Below, piece after piece: positions 17,388-25,844 of a stretch of 64,000 nucleotides of DNA. The notes under the pieces are model-generated. The model saw only the letters and a list, made by a program, of their open reading frames with translations, had not been told where the DNA came from and did no database searches. How positions within the stretch are numbered: position 1 is the stretch's first letter; the number at the start of each line of letters is the position of its first letter. Source of the stretch: VXOI01 sp965261945 (GTDB lineage Bacteria; Chloroflexota; Dehalococcoidia; Lucifugimonadales; UBA3495); assembly GCA_965261945.1 (NCBI GenBank), contig CBDHEF010000002.1, positions 2,914,001-2,978,000 on the forward strand, written 5' to 3'. The translations under genes and the position numbers were made by a program.

Positions 17388-18137
17388 TTAGTCAGGAACC
17401 AGCGGCCGGTAGTCCTCTCCCGTCATCGGTTCGTGGTCGCCCAGATTGCCGGACATCTCGATCAGCACCCGCTGCTCCGAAGGGACCGGCATCGGGTTTA
17501 CCTGCACCACCCGCGCTTGGCATGAGCCAAGCGGCCCCGCCAGCGCCACCGACAGGTCATGCGCCAAGTAGCGCGGCGCCCAGCCGATCATGTGATAGTC
17601 GGTGGTCTGAATCTGCACCGCCTTCTCGCCCAGCGGGTTGGTAAGTTCCAGCGCCAGGTAAAGCTCCTCATCCGCCGCCAGACAACCCAGCCGCTCTTGC
17701 GCCGGTTTGCTGACGTGCTTCCCGCCGTGGAGGAAGAAGCGGCAAGTGAAACTGCCGTCGGCTTTCTTGGCGAGTTGCGGGAATACTTCGTAAGCATCCG
17801 TAAGCAAGTAACCGCCGCTTATCGCCAGCATATCAATTGGGTCGCTATCTTCAGCCAAGGCGAGGGAGTGCAGGTAGTCCTTAAAGTCCGGGCGGCTTGG
17901 CCACATTACCCGGTTTCTGAACATGGTAAATAGTTTTGGCGACTGATAGTCTACATCCATCTGTGGGAAGGTCATGAGCGACGGGAATCCGACTTCTTTC
18001 TTCGCCCGCTGTGCCCCGCTGGTGTAACGAAATCGGTATTTTTCACTCTCGACGTTGGCGTCTAGCCTGCCTATGGGGAACCATTGGCGGCTGACTCCCT
18101 TGTCCTGCCAAGCTAGAAAAAGCGTTTTCTCACCCAT
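17388..18137 (-). CDS. HIRAN-domain protein paired with a HipA-like kinase
   Basis: 249 residues. The N-terminal half (LFLAWQDKGVSRQWFPIGRL ... YRFRYTSGAQRA) resembles the N-terminal subdomain of HipA. The C-terminal half is a HIRAN domain: FFLHGGKHVSKPAQERLG, ELYLALELTNPLGEKAVQI and HMIGWAPRYLAHDL. HIRAN domains bind DNA ends. It overlaps the kinase gene 18130-19029 by 8 bases, so a HipA-type protein appears to be split into kinase and N-terminal/HIRAN partner, by analogy with HipS/HipT of the tripartite HipBST system. Confidence 0.78.
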   Translation of the reverse strand: MGEKTLFLAWQDKGVSRQWFPIGRLDANVESEKYRFRYTSGAQRAKKEVGFPSLMTFPQMDVDYQSPKLFTMFRNRVMWPSRPDFKDYLHSLALAEDSDPIDMLAISGGYLLTDAYEVFPQLAKKADGSFTCRFFLHGGKHVSKPAQERLGCLAADEELYLALELTNPLGEKAVQIQTTDYHMIGWAPRYLAHDLSVALAGPLGSCQARVVQVNPMPVPSEQRVLIEMSGNLGDHEPMTGEDYRPLVPD

Positions 18138-19029
18138 TAAGCGCCTCCTGTAATCTGTCGCAACTGTAGAACATCAAGCCAATGGCAAACGCCCTGGCTG
18201 CTGGTGTCATCCAGTTATCCGGCACAGAACTTACGATTTGGCTTAAATTTGATTTGTCTAAAGCATCCAGTTTTGCAAGGGATTGACGGAATAGCTCGCG
18301 GTATTCTGGAGTCGCGGTACGGACTAACTGCAACGGGCTGGGGCGGCGCCTGCGGGAAATTGCCCGGTAGATTTGCCCACGTCCTCTTTCCACATAGTTC
18401 CCAACATTATCTGAGGCCAGTAATTCTTCCCTTCTCACGTCCGAAAGTTCACACCCCAAGGATGAGCCGTGGTCGTAAGACGGTGATAGAGACTCCACGC
18501 GACGGGAAATGTCTTGGCTTCGCAGTATTCCCCAGTTCTCGGAATGCCTGTCTGTATTTCCGATCACCGCATCCAGTACCAGATACCCGGCAAACTGGCA
18601 TTTAGCTTCGAGGGAACTCTCAGCGGATTCAAATGTTCTGTCCAGGGCCAGCCACATATTTTCCAAAGTATGATCAGCCAAGTGGAAATTTAATTCCCTG
18701 GTGTCTCCAGGTGAAATTTTACTTTCCAGAACCTCATTGCCGGGAATTAAATCGTAATTGTTGGGGACAATGTTCTCGGCGGCAGCCCCGTGCGTTCCGT
18801 CAAAGACAGCCAACTCCACCCGTGCGCAGGGAATTCCCAGAAGACCGGCCACTTCTGCCGCCACCTTTTCTGCCCAATGCTCGCCGGTTGTTTCTCTCGG
18901 GAACTTAAACAGCCAGGCGGGAGTGTTTCCGTCTGGCTGCTGATACCAAAACTTGGCCTTGCCGCCCCTTTTTTCTGTATCGGAAATCCACTCCGGCAGT
19001 ACCTCAATGACAGGGCAGTATGCAGCCAC
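18130..19029 (-). CDS. HipA-like Ser/Thr kinase (toxin kinase domain)
   Basis: 299 residues from a GTG with ggagg 10 bases upstream. The kinase core of HipA is visible: WLFKFPRET (ATP lysine region), AGYLVLDAVIGNTDRHSENW (catalytic loop with N-x-D-R-H) and SPSYDHGSSLG (metal-binding Asp). HipA toxins phosphorylate aminoacyl-tRNA synthetases. The N-terminal HipA subdomain is missing but encoded downstream with a HIRAN domain. I see no adjacent HipB-like antitoxin gene, so self-control by the HIRAN partner is possible. Confidence 0.83.
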   Translation of the reverse strand: MAAYCPVIEVLPEWISDTEKRGGKAKFWYQQPDGNTPAWLFKFPRETTGEHWAEKVAAEVAGLLGIPCARVELAVFDGTHGAAAENIVPNNYDLIPGNEVLESKISPGDTRELNFHLADHTLENMWLALDRTFESAESSLEAKCQFAGYLVLDAVIGNTDRHSENWGILRSQDISRRVESLSPSYDHGSSLGCELSDVRREELLASDNVGNYVERGRGQIYRAISRRRRPSPLQLVRTATPEYRELFRQSLAKLDALDKSNLSQIVSSVPDNWMTPAARAFAIGLMFYSCDRLQEALNG

Positions 19030-19071
19030 GAAACGGAGACCTCCGACGTATTGTGGGTGCGCGTCTGCCCA

Positions 19072-19428
19072 TCACCTGCCCAGCGCATTGACCGGCGCCA
19101 GTGTTTCCGCAAGAGGGTCTATGCCCAGACCCAGTATCTCCAGCGTGGTTGCCCCCACCAGCGGCATCGTGTCGTCTGGAGCAAACATTACCGGGACGGT
19201 CTTCTCGCGGCCCTCGATTCGCACACGTGTCTCGCCCAGCGGGTATTCGACAATACGATTGTCAGCCGACTCGAAGCTGCGGGTTGTCTCGCGCTCTATC
19301 CCAAGCTCGTCCAGCAAGCTCTCCGGCAATGACGAGTAGCTTGAGCCAGTGTCCACCAGCGCGTCTATATTGGCATACCGCTCCCGGAAGCGGTCGGCTA
19401 CCTGAATTGTGACGTAAAATGTTCCCAT
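19072..19428 (-). CDS. retropepsin-like aspartic protease family protein
   Basis: 118 residues from the ATG at 19428, preceded by aaaggg; an in-frame ATG at 19446 has no site. DALVDTGSSYSSLPESLLDE holds the D-T-G-S catalytic motif of clan AA proteases and MPLVGATTLEILGL the second conserved segment. Such single-domain bacterial proteins act as dimers; substrates are unknown. It follows the amidohydrolase gene by 21 bases and lies 42 bases before the kinase gene, so one transcript could carry all. Confidence 0.82.
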   Translation of the reverse strand: MGTFYVTIQVADRFRERYANIDALVDTGSSYSSLPESLLDELGIERETTRSFESADNRIVEYPLGETRVRIEGREKTVPVMFAPDDTMPLVGATTLEILGLGIDPLAETLAPVNALGR

Positions 19429-19449
19429 TGGAGTTTTCCCTTTCATTGG

Positions 19450-20625
19450 CTACGCCGAATCCGGCGTCCAGCCCCAGGGGCGCGGGCCCCAAGCCGCCTC
19501 GAACACCTGGCCCTTTTTGATCGACATCACCGGCGTCACTGCCTTGTCCGACTTGCGGGAGTCGCCCAGCACGTCGTAGACCACCCAGTCTCCCTCCTGG
19601 ATGTCGAGGATGGACAGATCGGCCTGCTTGCCCGTGTGCAGCGTGCCGAGGCGGTCTTCCACGCCGACGGCCTTGGCCGGGTTCTCGGTGCACATGGTTA
19701 CCACCTGGTCGAAGGTGAAGCCCATGGCCAGGAAGCGGGTCATCATCTCGGTCATGCTGTGGACGGTGCGGGCGCGCCCGGGGACGGTCAGGTCGGTGCT
19801 GATGCAGTGGGGCAGCACGCCCTGGTCAATCACCCGCTCGCCCACGGCGAAGCTGAAGTTCATCCGCCCGTGGGCCGTGTCCAGCCACACGCCGCGCTCG
19901 TGGGCTTCGCGCGCCTCCGGCACCAGCTTGCCGTCGGCGTCCAGCACCCCGCCGGGGTTGGCCGTGAAGTAGTGGGTTACGATGTCGCCCTCTTCCAGTA
20001 TTGGCAGCAGTTCGCGGATGACGTTGGCGTCGTAGCGCTTTTCGGTGTCGCCGATATGCACCATCAGCCGGACGCCGGCCTCCTTGGCGGCCCGCTTGGC
20101 CATCCGGGGCATCTCCATGCCCATTATCTCCAGAGCGGGAGACACCATCCGCGCCTTGACCCCGGAGATTATGCCCTTGTTGGCGTTGATGGTCTCGACG
20201 GTGTGGTCGAGGTCTATGCTGGACGGGCTGAAAATGTCGGGCGTGGTGGCCAGTCCGGTGCGGCAGATGTGAAGGAAGCAGATGATTTCCGTGTCGCTGT
20301 TGGGCAGGATGTGGCGCGGGAACCCGCCGAAGGTGTCGCAACCGGAGCTGCCGGCGTCCACCATCGTGGTCACCCCGGCCCGGACGCCGCCGATGTTGGG
20401 GTCCACCCCGTTGGCGTTGACACCGGCGAAGACGTGGGTGTGCAGGTCAATCAGGCCGGGCGTCACCACCTTGCCCTTCACCTCCACCACCTGCGCGGCG
20501 TCTGCGGCGTCGATGTCGGGGGCGACGCGGGCGATCTTGCCATCCTCGATGGCTACGTCGTTGACGCCGTGAATGCCCTGGGATGGGTCAACCACCGTTC
20601 CGCCCTTAATCAGCAGGTCATACAT
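19450..20625 (-). CDS. amidohydrolase/deacetylase-type metallohydrolase
   Basis: 391 residues from the ATG at 20625 (aggagcg 9 bases upstream). The opening MYDLLIKGGTVVDPSQGIHG and the metal motif GLIDLHTHVFAG place it in the dihydroorotase/amidohydrolase superfamily; later metal ligands lie in MVHIGDTEK and HCISTDLTV. The C-terminal beta-sandwich returns (GTLHTGKQADLSILDIQEGD). Closest in character to the D-glucosaminate/aminoacylase-like deacetylase group. It hydrolyses a C-N bond of unknown substrate in the cytoplasm. Confidence 0.88.
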   Translation of the reverse strand: MYDLLIKGGTVVDPSQGIHGVNDVAIEDGKIARVAPDIDAADAAQVVEVKGKVVTPGLIDLHTHVFAGVNANGVDPNIGGVRAGVTTMVDAGSSGCDTFGGFPRHILPNSDTEIICFLHICRTGLATTPDIFSPSSIDLDHTVETINANKGIISGVKARMVSPALEIMGMEMPRMAKRAAKEAGVRLMVHIGDTEKRYDANVIRELLPILEEGDIVTHYFTANPGGVLDADGKLVPEAREAHERGVWLDTAHGRMNFSFAVGERVIDQGVLPHCISTDLTVPGRARTVHSMTEMMTRFLAMGFTFDQVVTMCTENPAKAVGVEDRLGTLHTGKQADLSILDIQEGDWVVYDVLGDSRKSDKAVTPVMSIKKGQVFEAAWGPRPWGWTPDSA

Positions 20626-20682
20626 CGTCTGCTCGCTCCTTGTGCGCGTGAACGCAGCGCTAAATCGGGGCTGGTGCGCCAA

Positions 20683-20732
20683 TCGCTCATCCTGAGCCTG
20701 CTAGTCGCTCATCCTGAGCCTGTCGAAGGATG
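20683..20732. repeat. tandem TCGCTCATCCTGAGCCTG repeat
   Basis: The 18-base unit occurs at 20683-20700 and 20705-20722; the second copy continues into cctgtcgaaggatg, forming a palindrome (catcct ... aggatg). The sequence is a common dispersed intergenic repeat in many bacteria. Confidence 0.75.
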
Positions 20733-20742
20733 GGCGGTTAGC

Positions 20743-21696
20743 CTAGTTGTTGAACATTTCGCCGACGGATTGGCCCTTGTGGATGCGAAACATTGCCTCT
20801 CCCAAGAGAGGGGCCACCGACAGCACGGTGAACTTGCCGTTGCGCTTCTCAGGGCTGATGGGGATGGTGTCGGTGACCACCACTTCGGTGAAGGCGCTCT
20901 GGGCCATGGTCTGGTGCGCGTTGCGGGACAGCACGGGGTGGGAAGCGCAGCAGTACACCTGCTTGACGCCGTGGTCCAGTAGGGCCTCCGCTGCGTTGGC
21001 CACCGTGCCGCCGGTGTCTATTTCATCGTCGAAGGTCAGCGCCACTTTGCCCTCAACGTCGCCGATGACGTTCATCAGCTCCGAGAGCCCGCTGTTGTCG
21101 GTGCGCCGCTTTTCGATGATGGCCAAGGGGGCTGACAGCCGTTCCGCCACGTCGCGGGCCTTCTTGCTGATGCCGATGTCCACCGCCACCACCACGAGGT
21201 CGTCGATGCCCTTGTCAGCGAAGTACTGGGTCAGTATTGGCACCGCGGTCAACTCGTCCACCGGCATATTGAAGAAACCCTGAATCTGACCTGCATGAAG
21301 GTCCACGGTGAGCACCCGGTCGGCGCCGGCGGCGGTGAGCAGGTCGGCCACCAAGCGGGCCGTGATGGGCACCCGCGGCTGGTCTTTCTTGTCGGTGCGC
21401 CCGTAGCCGTAGTAGGGCATTACGGCGGTGATGCGACCCGCGGACGCCCGCTTGCAGGCGTCGATCATGATCAGCAGTTCCATCAGATGGTCGTTGACCG
21501 GGGCGCAGGTGGGCTGGACGATGAAGACGTCGCGCTGGCGGACGTTTTCCAGGATACGCACGAAGGTGTTGTCGTTGGCGAACTTGAACACCTCGGCTTG
21601 CCCTACCGGGATGCTCAGGTAGTCGCAAACAGACTGGGTCAGCTCCGGATGGGCATTGCCGGAGAACACCACCATCTCGTCGTGAATACTGACCAT
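20743..21696 (-). CDS. prs: ribose-phosphate pyrophosphokinase
   Basis: 317 residues from the ATG at 21696, with aggagg 8 bases upstream. It makes PRPP from ribose 5-phosphate and ATP for nucleotide, His and Trp synthesis. Visible are VVFSGNAHPELTQSVCDYL, the RQRDVFIVQPTCAPVNDHLM active region, PYYGYGRTDKK, the flexible-loop Lys/Arg (IEKRRTDN) and the PRPP loop FDDEIDTGGT. The usual SPDxGG segment reads VAVDIGISKKARD, a mild variation. The length matches the bacterial class I enzyme. Confidence 0.95.
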   Translation of the reverse strand: MVSIHDEMVVFSGNAHPELTQSVCDYLSIPVGQAEVFKFANDNTFVRILENVRQRDVFIVQPTCAPVNDHLMELLIMIDACKRASAGRITAVMPYYGYGRTDKKDQPRVPITARLVADLLTAAGADRVLTVDLHAGQIQGFFNMPVDELTAVPILTQYFADKGIDDLVVVAVDIGISKKARDVAERLSAPLAIIEKRRTDNSGLSELMNVIGDVEGKVALTFDDEIDTGGTVANAAEALLDHGVKQVYCCASHPVLSRNAHQTMAQSAFTEVVVTDTIPISPEKRNGKFTVLSVAPLLGEAMFRIHKGQSVGEMFNN

Positions 21697-21793
21697 CTCC
21701 GCCTCCTGCCACGCGGGGATTGCTGAATTCGGATGCCTTTTTCGTGGGATGACGGCCCACGGAAAACGGCCCAGAAGGGGGGGCAAGCGCCGA

Positions 21794-21805
21794 CGGATTA
21801 TAGCA
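21794..21805 (-). promoter_or_regulatory. extended -10 promoter upstream of prs
   Basis: The minus strand reads TGCTATAAT (TATAAT at 21802-21797), an extended -10 element about 100 bases before the prs start. No convincing -35 hexamer lies at the proper distance. Confidence 0.45.
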
Positions 21806-21934
21806 CAGGGCCGCCGTGTCTTGCGGACAACAGCATTCTCCCAGGTTGCCCCGATTCCTCTCGTGAGAGTTGGCGGCAAACTCAAAACCAAAGGAAAATA
21901 GAGCAGTTAGCAGGGAAATGTAATGAATATGAGC

Positions 21935-21940
21935 TATAAT
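21935..21940 (+). promoter_or_regulatory. TATAAT box 8 bases before the Fic start
   Basis: A perfect -10 hexamer ends at 21940, while the first ATG is at 21949, so the expected transcription start would coincide with the start codon. No Shine-Dalgarno sequence is seen. A leaderless mRNA is inferred. Confidence 0.45.
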
Positions 21941-21948
21941 CATTGCAA

Positions 21949-23055
21949 ATGATGAATAGAATATACATTCACCAGCAACCTGAATGGCCTCGCCTGTACT
22001 GGCGGGGTGAGGAACTGGCCGACAGTCTGGCAGAAGTGCGCCACAGGCAGGGGCGGCTGGTAGGGCGCATGGAGTCCATTGGTCTCCGTCTCCGACAGGA
22101 TGCTATGCTGGATACGCTGACCGGGGACGTGGTGAAGAGTAGCGAGATTGAAGGCGAATTTCTAGACGCCGGGCAAGTCCGCTCCTCCGTCGCCAGGCAA
22201 CTTGGTATGGACGTCGGTGGTCTGCGTCCTACCGACCGTAGCGTGGAAGGTATCGTTGAGCTCATGCTGGACGCGACACAGAACTACGCCCTGCCGCTTA
22301 CCGCCGAGCGGCTGTTTGGCTGGCAAGCCGCTCTGTTTCCTACCGGGTGGAGCGGGTCGAGCAGAATTACGGTGGGCAACTACCGAACCGACGCCATGCA
22401 GGTAGTCTCTGGCCCTATGGGACGGCAGCGGGTGCATTACGAGGCCCCACCCGCCGACCAGGTCGAGGAGGAAATGCAGGCCTTCTTGGACTGGTTCAAC
22501 ACCCCCGGCAACACCGACGCGGTGCTCATGGCAGCTTTGGCCCACCTGTGGTTTGTCATCATCCATCCCTTTGATGATGGCAACGGACGCATTGCACGGG
22601 CCATAACAGACATGGTCTTGGCTCGCTCTGAAGGTATTTCGCAACGTTTCTACAGTATGTCATCGCAAATCCGTAGGGAGCTCAACGACTACTACGACAT
22701 CCTGGAACGCACCGGGAAGGGGACGGCGGACGTCACCGAGTGGATGCGCTGGTTCGTTGCTTGCCTGAGCCAGGCTATAGAAAATGCGGGGGCTACTTTG
22801 GCCGCTACGCTGAACAAGGCGCGGTTCTGGGAGCGAATCGCCGACATCCCCATCAATGAGCGACAGAGTAAGGTACTCAACCTCCTCTTGGGCGACTTCC
22901 GGGGTAAACTCACTACGTCCAAGTGGGCAAAAATAGGGAAGTGTTCTCACGTCACCGCCTTTAGGGACATCACCGCATTGGTAGACCGCGGCATCCTGGT
23001 CCGCAGCGCCGAAGGCGGACGAAGCACGAGTTACTGCTTGGTTAATGACCAGTAG
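21949..23055 (+). CDS. Fic-domain AMP-transferase, class II with inhibitory helix
   Basis: 368 residues. The Fic catalytic motif HPFDDGNGRIAR lies near residue 205. The N-terminal domain (DUF4172-like) carries VKSSEIEGE, matching the S/T-x-x-x-E-G/N inhibitory motif of class II Fic proteins, so the enzyme should be self-inhibited. The C-terminal segment (SKWAKIGKCSHVTAFRDITALVDRGILVR) is a winged helix-turn-helix. Such proteins AMPylate target proteins; the target is unknown. Starts at 21949 and 21952 are both ATG. Confidence 0.92.
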   Translation: MMNRIYIHQQPEWPRLYWRGEELADSLAEVRHRQGRLVGRMESIGLRLRQDAMLDTLTGDVVKSSEIEGEFLDAGQVRSSVARQLGMDVGGLRPTDRSVEGIVELMLDATQNYALPLTAERLFGWQAALFPTGWSGSSRITVGNYRTDAMQVVSGPMGRQRVHYEAPPADQVEEEMQAFLDWFNTPGNTDAVLMAALAHLWFVIIHPFDDGNGRIARAITDMVLARSEGISQRFYSMSSQIRRELNDYYDILERTGKGTADVTEWMRWFVACLSQAIENAGATLAATLNKARFWERIADIPINERQSKVLNLLLGDFRGKLTTSKWAKIGKCSHVTAFRDITALVDRGILVRSAEGGRSTSYCLVNDQ

Positions 23056-23133
23056 CACGCTGTGCTATCATAACCCCCGGCGGTACGCGCCCGCTTTCGG
23101 CCGAGGGCCGGACAGGTTGGTAGGAGGGACGGT

Positions 23134-24033
23134 TTGGAAGTCTTGCTGAGTTCGCCCCGGGGGTTCTGCGCCGGGGTGGTGCGGGCCATCGACGTGGTGG
23201 ACGTCTGCCTGCGGCGCTACGGCCCGCCGGTCTACGTCAAGCATCAGATTGTCCACAACCCCTACGTGGTCAACGACCTGGAGTCGCGCGGCGCCATCAC
23301 CGTGGAAGAGGTGGACGAAGTGCCGGAAGGGTCGCTGGTGGTGTTCTCTGCCCACGGCTCGCCGCCCGAGGACTTCGAGAAGGCCAGGGCGCGCAACCTC
23401 CGCGTCATTGACGCCGTCTGCCCACTGGTCACCCGAGTCCACAACGAGGCCAAGAAGTACAGCCGCGAGGGCCGCCGGGTGCTGCTGGTGGGACACCGGG
23501 GCCACCAGGAAGTGCGCGGCACCATGGGCCAGGTCGAGATGACCCTGATTGACGACAACGCCCCCACCGAACTCCCCAACTGGGGCGACAACGATGAAAT
23601 CGCCGTTCTCACCCAGACCACCCTCTCGGTGCGCGACACCGCCCACGCCATCGAGGCCATCCAGTCGCGTTTCCCCCGGGCCCTGGTCCGCAACGACATC
23701 TGCTACGCCACCACCAACCGCCAGGAGGCGGTGACCCAGATGGCGGGCAGCGTGGATTTGGTGCTGGTCATCGGGGCGCAAAACAGCTCCAACTGCAACC
23801 GCCTGCGCGAGGTGGCCGCGGCCCAGGGAGTGCCGGCCCATCTGATTAACGGCCCCGAAGAAATAAACCCCGAATGGCTGCGCGGCAAGGAAAAGGTCGG
23901 CATAACCTCGGGCGCGTCCACGCCGGAGGTGCTGGTGGAGAGCGTAATCGAGGCCCTGGCCCCGGAGCGCGTCACCATGCTCAGCGGCGTCGAGGAAGAC
24001 GTTTCCTTCACCATGCCCCGGGAACTGCGCTAA
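23134..24033 (+). CDS. ispH: 4-hydroxy-3-methylbut-2-enyl diphosphate reductase
   Basis: 299 residues from a TTG with aggaggg 7 bases upstream. Last step of the MEP isoprenoid pathway, making IPP and DMAPP with a 4Fe-4S cluster. Three conserved cysteines are seen in PRGFCAGVVRAI, VIDAVCPLVTRVH and NDICYATTNRQ; substrate-binding His and Glu lie in KHQIVHNPYVV, FSAHGSPP and GHRGHQEVRGT. The end GITSGASTPEVLVESV is family-typical. Full length. The next gene follows after 40 bases. Confidence 0.95.
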   Translation: MEVLLSSPRGFCAGVVRAIDVVDVCLRRYGPPVYVKHQIVHNPYVVNDLESRGAITVEEVDEVPEGSLVVFSAHGSPPEDFEKARARNLRVIDAVCPLVTRVHNEAKKYSREGRRVLLVGHRGHQEVRGTMGQVEMTLIDDNAPTELPNWGDNDEIAVLTQTTLSVRDTAHAIEAIQSRFPRALVRNDICYATTNRQEAVTQMAGSVDLVLVIGAQNSSNCNRLREVAAAQGVPAHLINGPEEINPEWLRGKEKVGITSGASTPEVLVESVIEALAPERVTMLSGVEEDVSFTMPRELR

Positions 24034-24073
24034 TCATGCCCCGGCCCCACCGGGCGATCCGGCCGGGCCCCTG

Positions 24074-25174
24074 ATGTCTGCCGAAAACGAACCCAGCACC
24101 CCCCCCGCCGGGCCGCCGGACGGAGCTCAGGCCCGGATAGAGTCCCTGCGCCGGCGTGTGTTTTCCATACCCGCGCTGGTCTCCCTGTTGGTGGCGGGCG
24201 GCTTTCTGTTGTTCCTCGTCACCCGCTTCGATGTCAATCTCGATGTCACTTGGGAGCGGGTGCGCGGCGCCGACCCGTGGTTGCTGGTTGCGGCCTTTGC
24301 CGTCCACTACACCACCTTCGTCTTTCGCGGCGCCCGGTGGCGGATGCTGTTGCAGCACGCTTCCGACGCCTCCGGTGAAAACGAGCCTGTCCCCGGCATC
24401 CTCTTTTGCAGCCGGGCGGTGTTGCTGGGCTGGTTCGTCAACTCCATCGGCTGGCTTCGGCTGGGCGATGCCTTCCGCGCCTACCTCTACCAGGAGGAGC
24501 ACGGCGCGACCTTTTCCGGGGCCATCGGCACCATTCTGGCTGAGCGGGCGCTGGACACGGCATTGGTGGCGCTGATGCTGGTGGTGGCCGTGCCGTTCCT
24601 GATTGGCGCAGACGATGGCGGCGGCACCTGGACGGTGCTGGCAGTGGCGGTCGGGCTGGCGATTGTGCTGGCGGCCGCGCTGGCGGTGATGGTGTGGGCG
24701 CGGGGGCCGTTGCTGCGCCGGTTGCCCGGCTGGCTGGCGTCCCGCTACCAGCGATTCCACGACGGCGCGATGGGGGGCCTTCACCGGCTGCCCCAGACGA
24801 CGCTGCTGGGCCTGCTGGGATGGATGGCCGAGATCGGACGGATGTACCTGGTGGCCAGGGCCCTGGGGTTCGAGCTGAGCCCGGCGCTGGTCATCTTCCT
24901 GACCCTGGCCAACTCGCTGCTGTCGCTGGTGCCCACGCCCGGCGGCGTCGGGGCGGTGGAGTCGGGCGTGGCCGGCCTGGCGGTGCGTCTCGCCGCGGTG
25001 GCTAAAGAGTCGGCCACCGCGCTGGTGCTGGTTGACCGCTTCATCACCTACATCAGCGTGATCATTGTTGGCGCGATCATTTTCGCCGTGGGCGCGGCCT
25101 TCCGGCGCCGCAGGGCCGCGCCCACGGACACGCTTCAGGATACGCCCTCACCAATGGGGACGCCCTCGCCCTAA
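24074..25174 (+). CDS. YbhN/UPF0104 flippase-like membrane protein
   Basis: 366 residues with about eight predicted membrane helices (for example LVSLLVAGGFLLFLVT and WLLVAAFAVHYTTFVFRGARW). The family signature near the end, LSLVPTPGGVGAVESGVAGL, is that of the lysylphosphatidylglycerol synthetase/UPF0104 membrane domain. It may move lipid-linked molecules across the membrane; being next to ispH suggests, but does not prove, an isoprenoid-lipid link. Confidence 0.85.
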   Translation: MSAENEPSTPPAGPPDGAQARIESLRRRVFSIPALVSLLVAGGFLLFLVTRFDVNLDVTWERVRGADPWLLVAAFAVHYTTFVFRGARWRMLLQHASDASGENEPVPGILFCSRAVLLGWFVNSIGWLRLGDAFRAYLYQEEHGATFSGAIGTILAERALDTALVALMLVVAVPFLIGADDGGGTWTVLAVAVGLAIVLAAALAVMVWARGPLLRRLPGWLASRYQRFHDGAMGGLHRLPQTTLLGLLGWMAEIGRMYLVARALGFELSPALVIFLTLANSLLSLVPTPGGVGAVESGVAGLAVRLAAVAKESATALVLVDRFITYISVIIVGAIIFAVGAAFRRRRAAPTDTLQDTPSPMGTPSP

Positions 25175-25320
25175 CCCTCCGGCCAGGATGATTGTAAAGT
25201 CATTGTCTGAACTGTGATTCGTTTGATTTTGGGATTTCGCTGATGGCCCCCATCCTGCTTATCTTTTAATCCTGTGAATCCTGATTCAGACAAAATTGAG
25301 GCAGAAGGGACTTTGCAATC

Positions 25321-25350
25321 GCCCTAACCCTCCGCCGGAGGGCGAGGGGA
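25321..25350. repeat. dispersed CCCTCCGCCGGAGGG repeat
   Basis: accctccgccggagggcgag is a short palindrome in the spacer between the YbhN-like and DUF488 genes. Confidence 0.5.
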
Positions 25351-25409
25351 TTCACGGAAATTCCTGCCTCTCTCAGGAAGAGAGAACTGCAAGAGCTTGG
25401 GAACAGACG

Positions 25410-25781
25410 ATGCTCTACACCGCCAGCTTCTACGAGCCGCGACACTGGGTCGGCGTCCGCTACCGCATATCGCGGGCGCATCCCCGGGGCCGCAGAACCG
25501 ATTGGGAGGTGCAGCCAGCCCTCTACCCGTCCCGCGCCTTGCTGACGGAGTACCGCAATGGCGACATCGACTTCCCCACCCTCGACGCCCGCTACCGGGA
25601 GGAGATGGACGCAACGCACCGGCGTGATGGCGCCTTTCGCAATTTCCTGGAGGAGCTGTCGGGCGCGGGCGACTTGACGCTCCTGTGCTTCGAGCCGTCG
25701 GGCGATCCCTGCCACCGCCGTTCCGCCGCCGCCTGGCTGCTGGAGCGCGTTCCCGGGCTGTCGCTGGGGAGGCTGCGCTGA
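25410..25781 (+). CDS. DUF488-domain protein
   Basis: 123 residues from the ATG at 25410; an upstream extension would run through the repeat at 25321 and is rejected. MLYTASFYEPRHWVG at the start and LLCFEPSGDPCHRRSAAAWL at the end match the DUF488 pattern (a C-terminal C-H-R after LLC.E). The family has a conserved Cys/His/Arg cluster but no settled function. Confidence 0.82.
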   Translation: MLYTASFYEPRHWVGVRYRISRAHPRGRRTDWEVQPALYPSRALLTEYRNGDIDFPTLDARYREEMDATHRRDGAFRNFLEELSGAGDLTLLCFEPSGDPCHRRSAAAWLLERVPGLSLGRLR

Positions 25782-25785
25782 AAGT

Positions 25786-25821
25786 CCCCTCTCTCCCAGG
25801 GAGAGGATTGGGCGGAGGGCG
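25786..25821. repeat. dispersed CTCTCCC/GGGAGAG repeat
   Basis: cctctctcccagggagagga and ttgggcggagggcg lie between convergent DUF488 and gpsA genes. Confidence 0.55.
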
Positions 25822-25844
25822 TAAAAGAGGGATTTCGCGTTCCC

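Noticed and set aside
20683..20732. Short tandem repeat considered as a CRISPR array
   Set aside because: There are only two units with a 4-base gap; no spacers of CRISPR length and no cas genes.
19636..20982. 448-codon plus-strand frame opposite the amidohydrolase and prs genes
   Set aside because: It is antisense to two recognised enzymes, rich in His/Gly/Val repeats and has no domain.
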